Positions 1 through 8,281 of a DNA stretch of 30,687 nucleotides are shown here, piece by piece. Each line of letters opens with the position of its first letter. Within the stretch, counting starts at the first letter, position 1. The notes under the pieces were generated by a model. That model saw nothing but the letters and a program-made list of their open reading frames with translations, ran no database searches and had not been told where the DNA came from. The DNA is taken from NCBI GenBank assembly GCA_021811865.1, contig JAKAQB010000047.1:1-30687 (forward strand), in the 5' to 3' direction. The stretch is from Actinomycetes bacterium. Its GTDB lineage: Bacteria; Actinomycetota; Acidimicrobiia; Acidimicrobiales; Palsa-688. The translations under genes were made by a program, and so were the position numbers.

Positions 1-140
1 GGGATGAACTGGTTCATCCCCGCGTTGGTGAACAGCGGGGCTCGCGGGTGGCGCGGGATCAGCCCCGACGACGGCACGAGCATGTGCTCGTGGTCGACGA
101 AGTACTGAGTGAAGGCGCGGCGCAAGCCGTTGGCGTCCAT
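1..140 (-). CDS. alaS: Alanyl-tRNA synthetase, N-terminal fragment
   Basis: This is the first 46 codons of alanyl-tRNA synthetase, which charges tRNA-Ala in the cytoplasm; the rest lies beyond the left edge. The ATG is at 140-138. The peptide starts MDANGLRRAFTQYF and continues with HEHMLVPSSGLIP and LFTNAGMNQF, the hallmark start of the class II AlaRS catalytic core (the family consensus has F...H..v.SsslvP..D.tLLFtNAGM). It is the last member of the minus-strand block visible here, 49 bp after the preceding small gene. The order rarA, small membrane gene(s), alaS is common in actinobacteria. Identification is secure although only about 5% of the protein is present. Confidence 0.93.
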   Translation of the reverse strand, partial: MDANGLRRAFTQYFVDHEHMLVPSSGLIPRHPRAPLFTNAGMNQFI

Positions 141-189
141 GACCCGACGAGCCTACCCGGGCGTCCCCCGCCCCCCCTTCACGGCCGCA

Positions 190-549
190 TCAGGACCGGT
201 GCCGGCGCGAGCGACCCCCCGAGCGGGCGCCGGGCACCTGCGGTGGCCGGGGGTCGCCCACCACCCGGAGCGCCGGCCTGCCCCCTGCCGGCAGCGCCCG
301 CGACGACGCAAGGGGGGACGGCCCGAGCTGGGCGCGCAGCTCCGCCTCCCGGTCGGCCATCGCCTGGCGTCCCTCCTCGATCGCTTCCCGCAGGTCGCTG
401 CCGGCGGCACGCACCCGGGCCGAGAGCCCGGCGCGCACCCGCGCCGGCAGGAAGCGCTCCACCTGCCGGCGCACCCGGTGCTGCGCCCACACGGTCGCCG
501 CCGCCCCCGCCGCCGCCCCCATGCCCATCCACCGGACCCGGTTGAACAT
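190..549 (-). CDS. Small hypothetical protein with N-terminal hydrophobic segment
   Basis: A 119-residue protein of unknown function. Residues about 8-22 form a short Ala/Gly-rich hydrophobic stretch. A charged helical section follows (about 25-75, with VRRQVERFLPARVRAG and LREAIEEGRQAMADREAEL), then a low-complexity Pro/Gly/Arg tail. The ATG at 549-547 has a strong Shine-Dalgarno sequence, GGGAGG, five bases upstream. It starts 2 bp after the stop of the coiled-coil gene and ends 49 bp before alaS, so it is very probably cotranscribed with both. Small genes of this shape are frequent between the DUF948-like gene and alaS in actinobacteria, which supports it as real. I assign no function. Confidence 0.7.
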   Translation of the reverse strand: MFNRVRWMGMGAAAGAAATVWAQHRVRRQVERFLPARVRAGLSARVRAAGSDLREAIEEGRQAMADREAELRAQLGPSPLASSRALPAGGRPALRVVGDPRPPQVPGARSGGRSRRHRS

Positions 550-551
550 CC

Positions 552-938
552 CTACCTCCCGCCTCGCGCCCGCCGGAGACGTCGCCCCGCTCTGGCCGCG
601 CCACTCCCGAGGGCCACCGCCTTGATCACCGGGGTCGCCATCGCCGTCGACGCCAGCCGTGACGCCGAGCCCACCACCTCGCTGATCGACTCCGCCGAGC
701 CGACCAGGTCCTCGACGCGCTGCAGCTCTCGCTCGGCGTGGGCGGCGACGGCTTCCAGCCGGGAGTGGAGGTCGGCCGCCTCCGCCCGCAGGTCGGCGGC
801 TACGCGCCGCAGGGCGGCCGTCTCGCGCAGCATCCAGGCCACGGCGGCGGCCAGCCCGACCACGACCAGGGTCGCCACGACCGTGACCGCGACGGCCACC
901 GTCTGGGAGGAAGCGACGACGTCTGCCGTCCCGAGCAT
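552..938 (-). CDS. DUF948-like membrane-anchored coiled-coil protein
   Basis: A 128-residue protein with one N-terminal transmembrane helix (about residues 12-37, rich in Val and Ala). A heptad-like helical region follows (about 40-85, LRRVAADLRAEAADLHSRLEA), then a short segment and a basic C-terminus. This is the architecture of the DUF948 family: a small protein anchored in the cytoplasmic membrane with a coiled coil on one side. Its molecular role is not established. The ATG at 938-936 lies 13 bp after the rarA stop, and the next small gene follows after 2 bp. The operon position between rarA and alaS is typical. The family assignment rests on architecture and context, not on a strong motif. 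Confidence 0.7.
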   Translation of the reverse strand: MLGTADVVASSQTVAVAVTVVATLVVVGLAAAVAWMLRETAALRRVAADLRAEAADLHSRLEAVAAHAERELQRVEDLVGSAESISEVVGSASRLASTAMATPVIKAVALGSGAARAGRRLRRARGGR

Positions 939-951
939 CAGGCCGCCGAGA

Positions 952-2244
952 CTACTCCGGGGGTCGCCCGCGTTGGCGCAACCGCTCGCCGATCCTGGCC
1001 TCGTCGCCGTGAACCGAGGGCTCGTAGTACGTGGTGCCAGCCAGTTGCTCCGGGAGGTAGTCCTGCTCGACCCAGCCGCGGGGGTCGTCGTGGGGATAGC
1101 GGTAGCCGACGCCGTGGCCGATGCGTGGGGCGCTGCGGTGGTGGGCGTCGCTGAGGTGCAGCGGCACCCGGCCGGCGGGGCGTGAGCGCACGTCCTCCAG
1201 GGCCCTCCAGATCCCGAGGGCGGTCCGGTTGGACTTGGGGGCGGTGGCCAGGTGCACGACGGCCTGGGCCAGGTTGAGCTGGGCTTCGGGCAGGCCGACG
1301 TACTCGACGGCGTGGGCGGCGGCCGTGGCGACGACCAGGCTCATGGGGTCAGCCATCCCCACGTCCTCGCTGGCCAGGACGACCAGGCGGCGGGCTATGT
1401 AGCGGGGGTCCTCCCCCGCCACGATCATGCGGGCCAGCCAGTGCAGGCCGGCGTCGGGATCACCGCCGCGAATGCTCTTGATGAAGGCACTGATGACGTC
1501 GTAGTGGTCGTCGCGGCCCCACGTCAGTGCACGGGTGGTGCGAGCCCGCTCGACGTCGTCGAGGGTGACCGGCCGGCCGTCGCCGGCGATGGCCAGCGCC
1601 ACCTCCAGCGTTGTGAGCAGGGCGCGGCCGTCCCCGTCGACGGAGTCGATGATGGCGTCGGCCGCCGGCTGCTCGATGGTCCCGCCCTCGGCGCCCAAGC
1701 CCCGCTCCAGCAGGACGGCCAGCGCTTGGTGGTCGAGGGGCTCGAGGCGGAACAACGTAGAACGGCTGAGCAGGGGGCCGTTGACCTCGAAGAACGGGTT
1801 CTCGGTGGTGGCGCCGACCAGTGTGAGGGTGCCGTCCTCGACGCTCGGCAGCAGCGCGTCTTGCTGCGACTTGCTGAACCTGTGGACCTCGTCGAGCAGC
1901 AGGACCGTCGGGACGCCGTTCTCCGCCAGCCGCCGCCTCGCAGCCTCGGCAGCCTCACGCACGTCCTTGACCCCGGCGCTCACCGCGCTGAGGGACTCGA
2001 AGGCGGCCCCGGCGGCATCGGCCAGCAGCCGTGCGATCGTCGTCTTGCCCGTCCCCGCCGGGCCCCAGAGGATCACCGATGTCAGCTTCCGGGCATCCAC
2101 CAGTGCCCGCAGCGCACCTCGCGGTCCGAGGAGGTGGTCCTGGCCGACCACGTCGTAGAGGCTCTTCGGCCGGATCCGGCTGGCGAGCGGCCCGCGGGAG
2201 CGGAGACGCTCCTGGAGACCGGCTTCGAACAGGTCGTCGCTCAC
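952..2244 (-). CDS. rarA: Replication-associated recombination protein RarA (MgsA) AAA+ ATPase
   Basis: A 430-residue AAA+ ATPase of the RarA/MgsA/WRNIP1 family, a clamp-loader-like protein that acts at stalled replication forks. Visible are Walker A GPAGTGKT (residues 61-68), Walker B LLLDEVHR (115-122), sensor 1 GATTENP (144-150) and the arginine-finger region LLSRSTLF (about 158-165). The C-terminal half contains the family's tetramerisation domain with signatures SAFIKSIRGGDPDAGLHWLA and EDVGMADP. The length is normal. The start is a GTG at 2244-2242, giving MSDDLFEAGLQERL, a typical RarA start. Only 10 bp separate it from the hisS stop, so it is cotranscribed. No defects are seen. Confidence 0.95.
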   Translation of the reverse strand: MSDDLFEAGLQERLRSRGPLASRIRPKSLYDVVGQDHLLGPRGALRALVDARKLTSVILWGPAGTGKTTIARLLADAAGAAFESLSAVSAGVKDVREAAEAARRRLAENGVPTVLLLDEVHRFSKSQQDALLPSVEDGTLTLVGATTENPFFEVNGPLLSRSTLFRLEPLDHQALAVLLERGLGAEGGTIEQPAADAIIDSVDGDGRALLTTLEVALAIAGDGRPVTLDDVERARTTRALTWGRDDHYDVISAFIKSIRGGDPDAGLHWLARMIVAGEDPRYIARRLVVLASEDVGMADPMSLVVATAAAHAVEYVGLPEAQLNLAQAVVHLATAPKSNRTALGIWRALEDVRSRPAGRVPLHLSDAHHRSAPRIGHGVGYRYPHDDPRGWVEQDYLPEQLAGTTYYEPSVHGDEARIGERLRQRGRPPE

Positions 2245-2254
2245 CGGGGAAGGA

Positions 2255-3535
2255 TCACCGCAGGTCCCGGAGGTCCAGTCCCGCCGGTCCGGCGGTGGCG
2301 GGGGGCCGGGTGCGGGCGTCGAGCTCAGCCCACTCCTCGAAGCCCTCGCGCCGGAGCGCCTCGAGGATGCGGGCGACGTTGCGCTTGCGGGGCACCAGCC
2401 GCACGTCCGCCCCGACGGCGACGAGGCGCCGTTGCCAGGCGACGAGGGTGCCCGGATCGGCGTCGCCGCTGTGCACGAGCGCCACCTGCCGGCGGGCGGG
2501 GCGGAACCGGGCGGCGTCGACCAGATCCACGACCCGCTCGAAGCCGAGGGAGAACCCGCAGGCGGGCACCTCCACGCCGGCGAAGCGGCCGATCATGCCG
2601 TCGTAGCGCCCGCCGCCGCCGATCGACCCGCCCCGGAAGGCGGGGTGGTGAAGCTCGAAGATCGGTCCCGTGTAATAGCCCATGCCCCTGACGAGCGCCG
2701 GGTCCACCACCACGGCGGCGTCGGGCTTGGCGACGGCGACGCCGTCCCGGATGGCGAGCATGCGTGCGGCGCGCTCGCCCGCGCGGGTCGGCAGCGCCGC
2801 CAGCGTCGCCTCCAGGTCGCCGGCGGCGTCGGCCACGCCGACGAGCACGGCGACGAGGCGGTCGACGACCCCGGCGCCCACGCCGTTGGCGGACAGATCT
2901 GCCGCCACGCCGTCGAGGCCGACCTTGTCGAGCTTGTCGATGCTCACGAGGGCCGCCGGCTGCTGTTGGGCCCCTACCCCGCAGGCGTCGAGCATGGCGG
3001 CGAGCACGCTGCGGTCGTTGAGGCGCACGGTGGCGCCCTCAACGCCGAGGCGTTCGATGGCGTCGGTGCTGGCGGCGATCAACTCCACCTCGGCCACGGT
3101 GCTCGCCTCGCCGAGCACGTCGATGTCGCACTGGGTGAACTGGCGGTACCGGCCCCGCTGCGGCCGCTCGGCCCGCCACACGGGCGCGACCTGGAAGGCC
3201 CGGAACACCTCGGGCAGCTCGCTGCGGTGGGTGGCGTAGAAGCGCGCCAGGGGGACGGTCAGGTCGTAGCGGAGCCCGAGGTCGGCCGCCTTCGCCGGCG
3301 GGAGCGGGTCGAGGGGGTCGAGGCCGCGCTTGAGCACCCGGAAGATCAGCTTCTCGTTGTCGCCCCCCTGGCTCGACTCGAGGCGGCTCAGCTCCTCGAG
3401 GACGGGCGTCTCGATCTCCCGGTACCCGTAGCCGGCGAAGGCCTCCCGGATGACGGCGAGGACGCCGTCGCGGCGTGCCTTGTCCTCGGGGAGGAAGTCG
3501 CGCATGCCGCGCGGCGGCTGGACGGTAGACGCCAT
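2255..3535 (-). CDS. hisS: Histidyl-tRNA synthetase
   Basis: Class II histidyl-tRNA synthetase of 426 residues. Visible are the N-terminal PRGMRDFLPED (8-18), LRYDLTVPLAR (88-98), the motif 2 region RAERPQRGRYRQFTQCDID (121-139), the HisRS-specific VRGMGYYTGPIFE, and motif 3 GGGGRYDGMIGRF followed by CGFSLGFERV. A C-terminal anticodon-binding domain follows. An open frame continues 108 bp upstream to a TTG, but it runs through low-complexity repeat DNA; the ATG at 3535-3533 gives the family-typical MASTVQPPRGMRDF and is chosen. The 368 bp before it is the largest gap inside the housekeeping block and carries palindromes, so hisS may have its own promoter there. Confidence 0.95.
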   Translation of the reverse strand: MASTVQPPRGMRDFLPEDKARRDGVLAVIREAFAGYGYREIETPVLEELSRLESSQGGDNEKLIFRVLKRGLDPLDPLPPAKAADLGLRYDLTVPLARFYATHRSELPEVFRAFQVAPVWRAERPQRGRYRQFTQCDIDVLGEASTVAEVELIAASTDAIERLGVEGATVRLNDRSVLAAMLDACGVGAQQQPAALVSIDKLDKVGLDGVAADLSANGVGAGVVDRLVAVLVGVADAAGDLEATLAALPTRAGERAARMLAIRDGVAVAKPDAAVVVDPALVRGMGYYTGPIFELHHPAFRGGSIGGGGRYDGMIGRFAGVEVPACGFSLGFERVVDLVDAARFRPARRQVALVHSGDADPGTLVAWQRRLVAVGADVRLVPRKRNVARILEALRREGFEEWAELDARTRPPATAGPAGLDLRDLR

Positions 3536-3592
3536 CGGGCCGAAGGTACTCGCGCCTGGTGGCGGGCGGGACGCCGCCGGCCTGGCCCGCCG

Positions 3593-3630
3593 GCGCGGTG
3601 CTGGCCGGCATGCGCGGTGCTGGCCGGCAT
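3593..3630. repeat. 19-bp perfect tandem duplication
   Basis: The unit GCGCGGTGCTGGCCGGCAT occurs twice head to tail (3593-3611 and 3612-3630), and a third copy begins but diverges after five bases. Each unit contains the self-complementary core GCCGGC. It lies 58-95 bp upstream of the hisS ATG and may be slippage-prone. Confidence 0.85.
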
Positions 3631-3702
3631 GCGCGCGGCGCAAGGTGCGTGAACACCCGCTTCACCACGCCCCGCGGTGGCTCAGCCCGCCCGCTGGCGA
3701 AC

Positions 3703-3743
3703 TTTGGAAGCGCGTCGTCGTCTGACGACGACGCGATTCCAAA
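3703..3743. repeat. 41-bp near-perfect palindrome, terminator-like
   Basis: Two 20-base arms (3703-3722 and 3724-3743) pair with one mismatch around a single central T. The outer part is TTTGGAA/TTCCAAA and the inner part is built of CGTCGTCGTC/GACGACGACG. It lies 160 bp after the rel stop and 168 bp before the hisS start. As RNA it would form a very stable hairpin. There is no U-run on either strand, so it could be a factor-independent terminator of the actinobacterial L-shaped type, a processing site, or a REP-like element. Confidence 0.7.
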
Positions 3744-3903
3744 GGTCGGCGGAGCCTCTTCTCCATCCACCACTCTTCGTGGTGAAACTGGGTCTTCAGA
3801 TGCGCATCACGCGGCAGCCAGCGGATTCCTCCGTGCAGTGGCAGGAGAGGATCTCATGCACTCCCTGGCCGTCAACCACGAAGTCGGCGGGAGCCTCGGA
3901 GGA

Positions 3904-6147
3904 TCAGCCCCGGTTGGGCAGCACCCGGTAGGCGTCGTAGACGCTGTCGATGCGCTTGATGGCGTTGAGGACCGAGTCGAGGTGGGCGGGGTCGGCCAGC
4001 TCGAACTCGAAGCGCATGCGCGTGACCCGGTCGGCACCGGTCAACGTCTCGCTGCGAAGGATGTTCAGATGGTGGTCGGAGAAGACCTTCCAGACGTCGA
4101 CGCCCAGCCGGGTGCGGTCCAAGGCCTTCAGCTCGACGGCGGCGGTGAACGAGCCGCCGCGGTCGCGGTCCCACTCGACCTCTATCATCCGCCCGACCTC
4201 GTTGGCGGAGAGGGCGGCAGCGTTGGAGCAGTCGCTGCGGTGCACGCTGACACCCCTGCCTCGGGTGACGAACCCGATGATCTCGTCGCCGGGCACCGGC
4301 GTGCAGCAGCGGGACAGGCGGACCATCACGTCATCCAGGCCTTCGACGTGGACGCCGGCGCCCTGGCTGCTGCGACCGTGCCGGCGCGGCCGTCCCACGG
4401 TCGCCGGCAGCTGCTCCTCGTGCTCGCCGGCACGCAGCTCCCGGGCGACGCGCTGCGCTATCGAGCGCGCCGACACGTGGCTCTCGCCGATCGCGGCGTG
4501 CAGCGCGTCGAGGTCGGCGTAGTTCATCGAGGTGGCCACCTCGATCAGCAGCGGGGAGGACGCCAGCTTCTGGACGGGCAGGCCCTCCTTGCGGAGCGCC
4601 TTGGTGAGCTCTTCGCGTCCGGACTCGATGGCATCCTCGCGCCGCTCGCGGCTGAACCACTGGCGGATCTTGGAGCGCGCCCGGGGCGTCGCCGCGATCT
4701 TGAGCCAGTCACGGCTGGGGCCGGCGGAGGGAACCTTGGAGGTGAAGATCTCCACGCTGTCGCCGGAGGCGAGCTTGGAGTCGAGGGGCACGAGCCGGCC
4801 GTTGATGCGCGCCCCGATGCAGCGGTGGCCGATCTCGGTGTGGATGCTGTAGGCGAAGTCGATCGGGGTGGCCCCCGCGGGCAGGGTGACGACGTCGCCC
4901 TTGGGGGTGAAGACGAACACCTCGTCGGTCTCGAGGTCGAGCTTCAAGGTCTCCAGGAACTCGGCGGGGTCGGTGCTCTCGCTGGACCAGTCGACGATCC
5001 GTTGCAACCAGGCGACGTCGGAGGCGGAGGCCTGCTCCTTGTACCCCCAGTGGGCGGCGATGCCGCGCTCGGCCCGGTTGTGCATCTCGGAGGTGCGGAT
5101 CTGCGCCTCGAGGGGCTTGCCCTGCGGCCCCACCACCGTGGTGTGGAGGGACTGGTAGAGGTTGAACTTGGGGGTGTTGATGTAGTCCTTGAACCGGCCC
5201 TGGACCGGGGTCCAGGCGCCGTGGATGGCGCCGAGCGCCGCCCAGCAGTCCTTGACCGAGTCGACGAGGATCCGCACGCCGACGAGGTCGTAGATCTCGT
5301 CGAACTCCTTGCCCTTCACGACCATCTTCTCGTAGATGGAGTACAGGTGCTTGGGGCGGCCCGTGACCTGCCCGTCGATGCGGGCGGCGGCGAGGCGCTC
5401 CTCGACGTGGGCGATCACCTGGGTCAGGTACAGGTCACGCTCGGGGGCGCGGGTGGCGACCATCTGCTCGATCTCGGCGTAGCGCCGCGGGTGCAAGGTG
5501 GCGAAGGCCAGGTCCTCGAGCTGCCACTTGATGTCCTGGATGCCGAAGCGGTGCGCCAGCGGCGCGTAGATGTCGAGCGTCTCCTGCGCCGTCCGCTTCT
5601 GCTTCCACTCGGGCAGTGCCGCGACGGTGAGCATGTTGTGCAGCCGGTCGGCGAGCTTGATGAGCAGCACCCGAGGGTCCTTGGCCATCGCCACCAGCAT
5701 CTTGCGGATCGTCGCCGCCTGCTGGGCCTGCTTGGAGTCGAAGCGCAGCCGGTCGAGCTTGGTCACCCCGTCGACGATCGACGCCACCACCGGTCCGAAC
5801 TCCCGGTCGAGGTCAGCGAGGGTGACCACGGTGTCCTCGACGGCGTCGTGTAGCAGGGCGGCGGCGCAGGTGACGTCGTCGAGGCCGAGGCCGGCGAGGA
5901 TCGTGGCGACGGCGAGCGGGTGGGAGATGTACGCCTCCCCCGACGACCGCAGCTGCCCCTCGTGGGCGCGGTCCGCCACGTCGTAGGCGTGGAGCAGCAG
6001 GGCGGTGTCGCCCTTGGGGTGGCGGCGCCGGTAGGCGGTGAGGAGGGGGCCGACCGCGTCGGCGGTCTGCACCTGGCGGCGCCATGGCAGCACCCGCTCG
6101 ACGGTCGCCACGGCCCGCCCGCGGGTCGGGCCCTCCACCCGGCTCAT
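3904..6147 (-). CDS. rel: Bifunctional (p)ppGpp synthetase/hydrolase, RelA/SpoT family
   Basis: A 747-residue long RSH enzyme that makes and degrades the stringent-response alarmone (p)ppGpp at the ribosome. The N-terminal HD hydrolase domain keeps HDAVEDT (residues 100-106), so hydrolysis is expected to be intact. The synthetase domain shows EIYDLVGVRILVDSVKDCW and GRFKDYINTPKFNLYQSLHT. A TGS domain follows (EVFVFTPKGDVVTLP, FAYSIHTEIGHRCIGA). A cysteine-containing zinc-finger-like segment (LSRCCTPVPGDEIIGF) and a C-terminal ACT domain complete it. The start is ATG at 6147-6145, giving MSRVEGPTRGRAV, 48 bp after the apt stop. All domains of a bifunctional Rel are present and the length is normal. 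Confidence 0.96.
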   Translation of the reverse strand: MSRVEGPTRGRAVATVERVLPWRRQVQTADAVGPLLTAYRRRHPKGDTALLLHAYDVADRAHEGQLRSSGEAYISHPLAVATILAGLGLDDVTCAAALLHDAVEDTVVTLADLDREFGPVVASIVDGVTKLDRLRFDSKQAQQAATIRKMLVAMAKDPRVLLIKLADRLHNMLTVAALPEWKQKRTAQETLDIYAPLAHRFGIQDIKWQLEDLAFATLHPRRYAEIEQMVATRAPERDLYLTQVIAHVEERLAAARIDGQVTGRPKHLYSIYEKMVVKGKEFDEIYDLVGVRILVDSVKDCWAALGAIHGAWTPVQGRFKDYINTPKFNLYQSLHTTVVGPQGKPLEAQIRTSEMHNRAERGIAAHWGYKEQASASDVAWLQRIVDWSSESTDPAEFLETLKLDLETDEVFVFTPKGDVVTLPAGATPIDFAYSIHTEIGHRCIGARINGRLVPLDSKLASGDSVEIFTSKVPSAGPSRDWLKIAATPRARSKIRQWFSRERREDAIESGREELTKALRKEGLPVQKLASSPLLIEVATSMNYADLDALHAAIGESHVSARSIAQRVARELRAGEHEEQLPATVGRPRRHGRSSQGAGVHVEGLDDVMVRLSRCCTPVPGDEIIGFVTRGRGVSVHRSDCSNAAALSANEVGRMIEVEWDRDRGGSFTAAVELKALDRTRLGVDVWKVFSDHHLNILRSETLTGADRVTRMRFEFELADPAHLDSVLNAIKRIDSVYDAYRVLPNRG

Positions 6148-6195
6148 CGGCGGCTCACCGCCTCCGACAGCTGCAGGAGGCCGGAGCGCCGGTGC

Positions 6196-6735
6196 TCACG
6201 GGTAGCGCACCAGCGACACGGTCGGCAGGCCGTCCAGCCGGGCCCGGCCCTGGAGGGGCTCCAGCTCGATGATGCAGCCGAAGCCCACCGTCTCGGCCCC
6301 GAGGCGGCCGACGAGCCGGGCCGCCGCCGACGCCGTCCCGCCGGTGGCGAGGACGTCGTCGATGATGAGGGCCCGCTCCCCCGGTGCGAGGGCGTCGGCG
6401 TGGACCTCGAGGGCGTCGGCGCCGTACTCGAGCATGTAGGCCTCGCCCTCGACCTTCCACGGCAGCTTCCCGGCCTTGCGGACCGGCACGAAGCCGGCGC
6501 CCATGCGCAGCGCCACCGGTGCGGCGACGATGAAGCCCCGCGCCTCGATCCCGAGCACCTTGTCGACGCCGGCACCGTCGAAGGCGTCCGCCAGCGCCTC
6601 GACCACCGTGGCGAAGGCGTGCCCGTCGGAGAGCAGGGGCGTGATGTCCTTGAAGACGACCCCCGGCCGGGGGAAGTCGGCCACGTCCCGTACGAGGGCG
6701 GTGACGACGTCGGTATCCTCGGCCACGACGGCCAC
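6196..6735 (-). CDS. apt: Adenine phosphoribosyltransferase
   Basis: A type I phosphoribosyltransferase of 179 residues that salvages adenine with PRPP to AMP. Recognisable are DFPRPGVVFKDITPLL near the N-terminus, GIEARGFIVAAPVALRMGAG, VRKAGKLPWK and the PRPP-binding loop ALIIDDVLATGGTASAA. Two in-frame GTG starts are possible, at 6735 and 6726 (179 or 176 residues); both leave the domain complete and neither has a good ribosome binding site. It lies between secF and rel, as in mycobacteria, where apt sits directly upstream of relA. No defects are seen. Confidence 0.93.
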   Translation of the reverse strand: MAVVAEDTDVVTALVRDVADFPRPGVVFKDITPLLSDGHAFATVVEALADAFDGAGVDKVLGIEARGFIVAAPVALRMGAGFVPVRKAGKLPWKVEGEAYMLEYGADALEVHADALAPGERALIIDDVLATGGTASAAARLVGRLGAETVGFGCIIELEPLQGRARLDGLPTVSLVRYP

Positions 6736-6793
6736 GGTACCGCGCCGGGCGGGCGTCCCCGCTGACTCCCCGCCGCGGCCGGCGGCTCCACTC

Positions 6794-6809
6794 GCCCCCG
6801 GCGGGGGGC
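6794..6809 (-). terminator. GC hairpin downstream of secF
   Basis: GCCCCC and GGGGGC pair around a GGCG loop, in the 94-bp gap between the secF stop and the apt start. No U-tract follows. It could attenuate transcription between the sec and apt-rel segments, but such GC stems are common by chance in this genome. Confidence 0.25.
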
Positions 6810-6829
6810 AGCCCCCGGCGCCGGCGGTG

Positions 6830-8281
6830 CTACCGGCGCTTCTTCTTGCGGGGGCGGGGCGGGGGCCGGTTGCCCGAGCGCGGGGGGACCGGGGTGCCGG
6901 GCCGGGCGGCGGGCACACCCGGCGCCTCGTCGGGGATCTCCGCCGGCGGAGCCGCCCAGCCGTTGCCTGCCCCCTGGCGGGCCCGGCCCGAGCCCTGCGC
7001 CGCCCGCTCCAGCGCCGGCTCGGGTTGCGACCGGTCCTCGAGGCCGGCGCTCCAGTCCCCCGGCGCCGCTGGCGCCGGGCGCGCTGGTGTGGAGCGTGCC
7101 GGCGCCGTGGCGCGGTCGGCGCCCGCTCCCGCCCTCTCTGGTGCCCCGTCTTCGTGACCGTTGCCATCCGGCACCCGCCGCCGGGGTGGCGCCGGCTCCC
7201 GGGCCGGTGCCGGCCGCGCCAGGCGGCGGGCAGGTGCTGCCGCCACGGCGACGGCGTCCTCCCCCACAGCGGCGGCGCGCGGCGTGAGCCGGCGCGGCGA
7301 GGAGCCGACCCGGCGGCGGATCTCGGCGTAGCGCGGCTCGCGCTCTTTCAGCACGGCCAGGAGCGGGGAGGCGATGAAGATGGACGAGTAGGCACCGGTG
7401 GTGAGCCCGATGAACAGGGCCAGCCCGAAGTCCGACAGGGCCGGTGCCCCGAGCACGCCGGCGCCGATGACGAGGATGGACAGGATGGGGATGATGGCGA
7501 CGAACGACGTGTTGAGGGACCGGGCGAGCACCTGGTTCATCGAGAGGTTGACCGTCTCGCTGTAGGTGAGCCGGTTGGTCGACGCCACCCCTCGCGTGTT
7601 TTCCTGCACCTTGTCGAAGACGACGATCGTGTCGTACAGCGAGTAGCCGAGGATCGTGAGGAAGGCGATCACCGTGTCGGGGCTGACCTGGAGCCCGGAC
7701 AGGGAGTAGATGCCGAGGGTCACGAGGATGTCGTGGACGAGGGCGGCGAGGGCGGCGAGGGCCATCTTGGCCTCGAAGCGGAACCAGATGTACACGCTGA
7801 CGGCGACGAGGAAGATGATCACCGCCTTGATGGCCTTGTTGGTCACGTCGGCGCCCCAGGAAGGCCCGACGGCGTTTATGTTGACCCTGTTGGGATTGAG
7901 GTGGGCGAGCGTCGCCAGGGCGGTGGCGACGTTGTTGATCTCGCCGGCGCTGCCTGTCGTCTTGGCGGCGGCGGACACCGACACTGTGCGCTTGCCGGTC
8001 TGGGGGTCGGTGAGCACCTGGATGGTGGCCTGGCCGAGCGTGGGGTCGACCCGCGTGACCGCAACGCGCACCTGGTGCACCGAAGCGGTGGTCGGAACCT
8101 GCCACACCGTCCCGCCCCTGAAGGCGATCGAGAAGTGCAGGCCCTGGGCTGCGAGCGACACGAGACCGATGGCGATCACCGTGCCGGAGGCGGAGAGCCA
8201 GCGCCGCCAGCGCCCGGCGAAGTCGAAGGAGGTCTCGCCCCGGTAGAGGCGGCCGAAGGCCCCTCCCCGGCCCGCCATCAC
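6830..8281 (-). CDS. secF: Protein translocase subunit SecF with long basic C-terminal tail
   Basis: SecF is an integral membrane subunit of the SecDF complex, which uses the proton motive force to drive late steps of Sec export. The 483-residue product has an N-terminal TM (about 33-50) followed by the export-domain motif FRGGTVW, and then five more TM segments between about 150 and 312. The signature LGYSLYDTIVVFDKVQENTRG is at 211-231. Residues about 320-483 are an unusual Pro/Ala/Arg-rich extension, predicted cytosolic, that ends in RPRKKKRR; ordinary SecF ends near 320. The ATG start overlaps the secD stop by 4 bp (ATGA), which indicates translational coupling. Confidence 0.94.
   Translation of the reverse strand: MMAGRGGAFGRLYRGETSFDFAGRWRRWLSASGTVIAIGLVSLAAQGLHFSIAFRGGTVWQVPTTASVHQVRVAVTRVDPTLGQATIQVLTDPQTGKRTVSVSAAAKTTGSAGEINNVATALATLAHLNPNRVNINAVGPSWGADVTNKAIKAVIIFLVAVSVYIWFRFEAKMALAALAALVHDILVTLGIYSLSGLQVSPDTVIAFLTILGYSLYDTIVVFDKVQENTRGVASTNRLTYSETVNLSMNQVLARSLNTSFVAIIPILSILVIGAGVLGAPALSDFGLALFIGLTTGAYSSIFIASPLLAVLKEREPRYAEIRRRVGSSPRRLTPRAAAVGEDAVAVAAAPARRLARPAPAREPAPPRRRVPDGNGHEDGAPERAGAGADRATAPARSTPARPAPAAPGDWSAGLEDRSQPEPALERAAQGSGRARQGAGNGWAAPPAEIPDEAPGVPAARPGTPVPPRSGNRPPPRPRKKKRR

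Larger units (their letters stand above)
3536..3903. other. Intergenic region between rel and hisS
   Basis: This 368-bp gap has no convincing gene. It holds a 19-bp perfect tandem duplication (3593-3630), a long near-perfect palindrome (3703-3743) and a small hairpin with stem CACCAC/GTGGTG and loop TCTTC (3768-3784). I saw no T-box specifier, RNA gene or clear promoter. On the minus strand it is the 3' flank of rel and the 5' flank of hisS. Confidence 0.7.

Noticed and set aside
109..2691. Long plus-strand open frames opposite the small genes and rarA
   Set aside because: They are antisense shadows of minus-strand genes in GC-rich DNA, with Arg/Pro/Ala-rich products and no family motifs.
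3536..3903. A T-box or other riboswitch upstream of hisS
   Set aside because: No T-box consensus or specifier loop could be seen; only hairpins and a duplication.
3559..5853. A 764-codon plus-strand open frame opposite rel
   Set aside because: The product is low-complexity (Gly/Val/Asp/Leu-rich) and mirrors rel codons; rel has full domain support.
6144..8105. A 653-codon minus-strand frame over secF and apt
   Set aside because: It is out of frame with both well-supported genes and has no recognisable domain.
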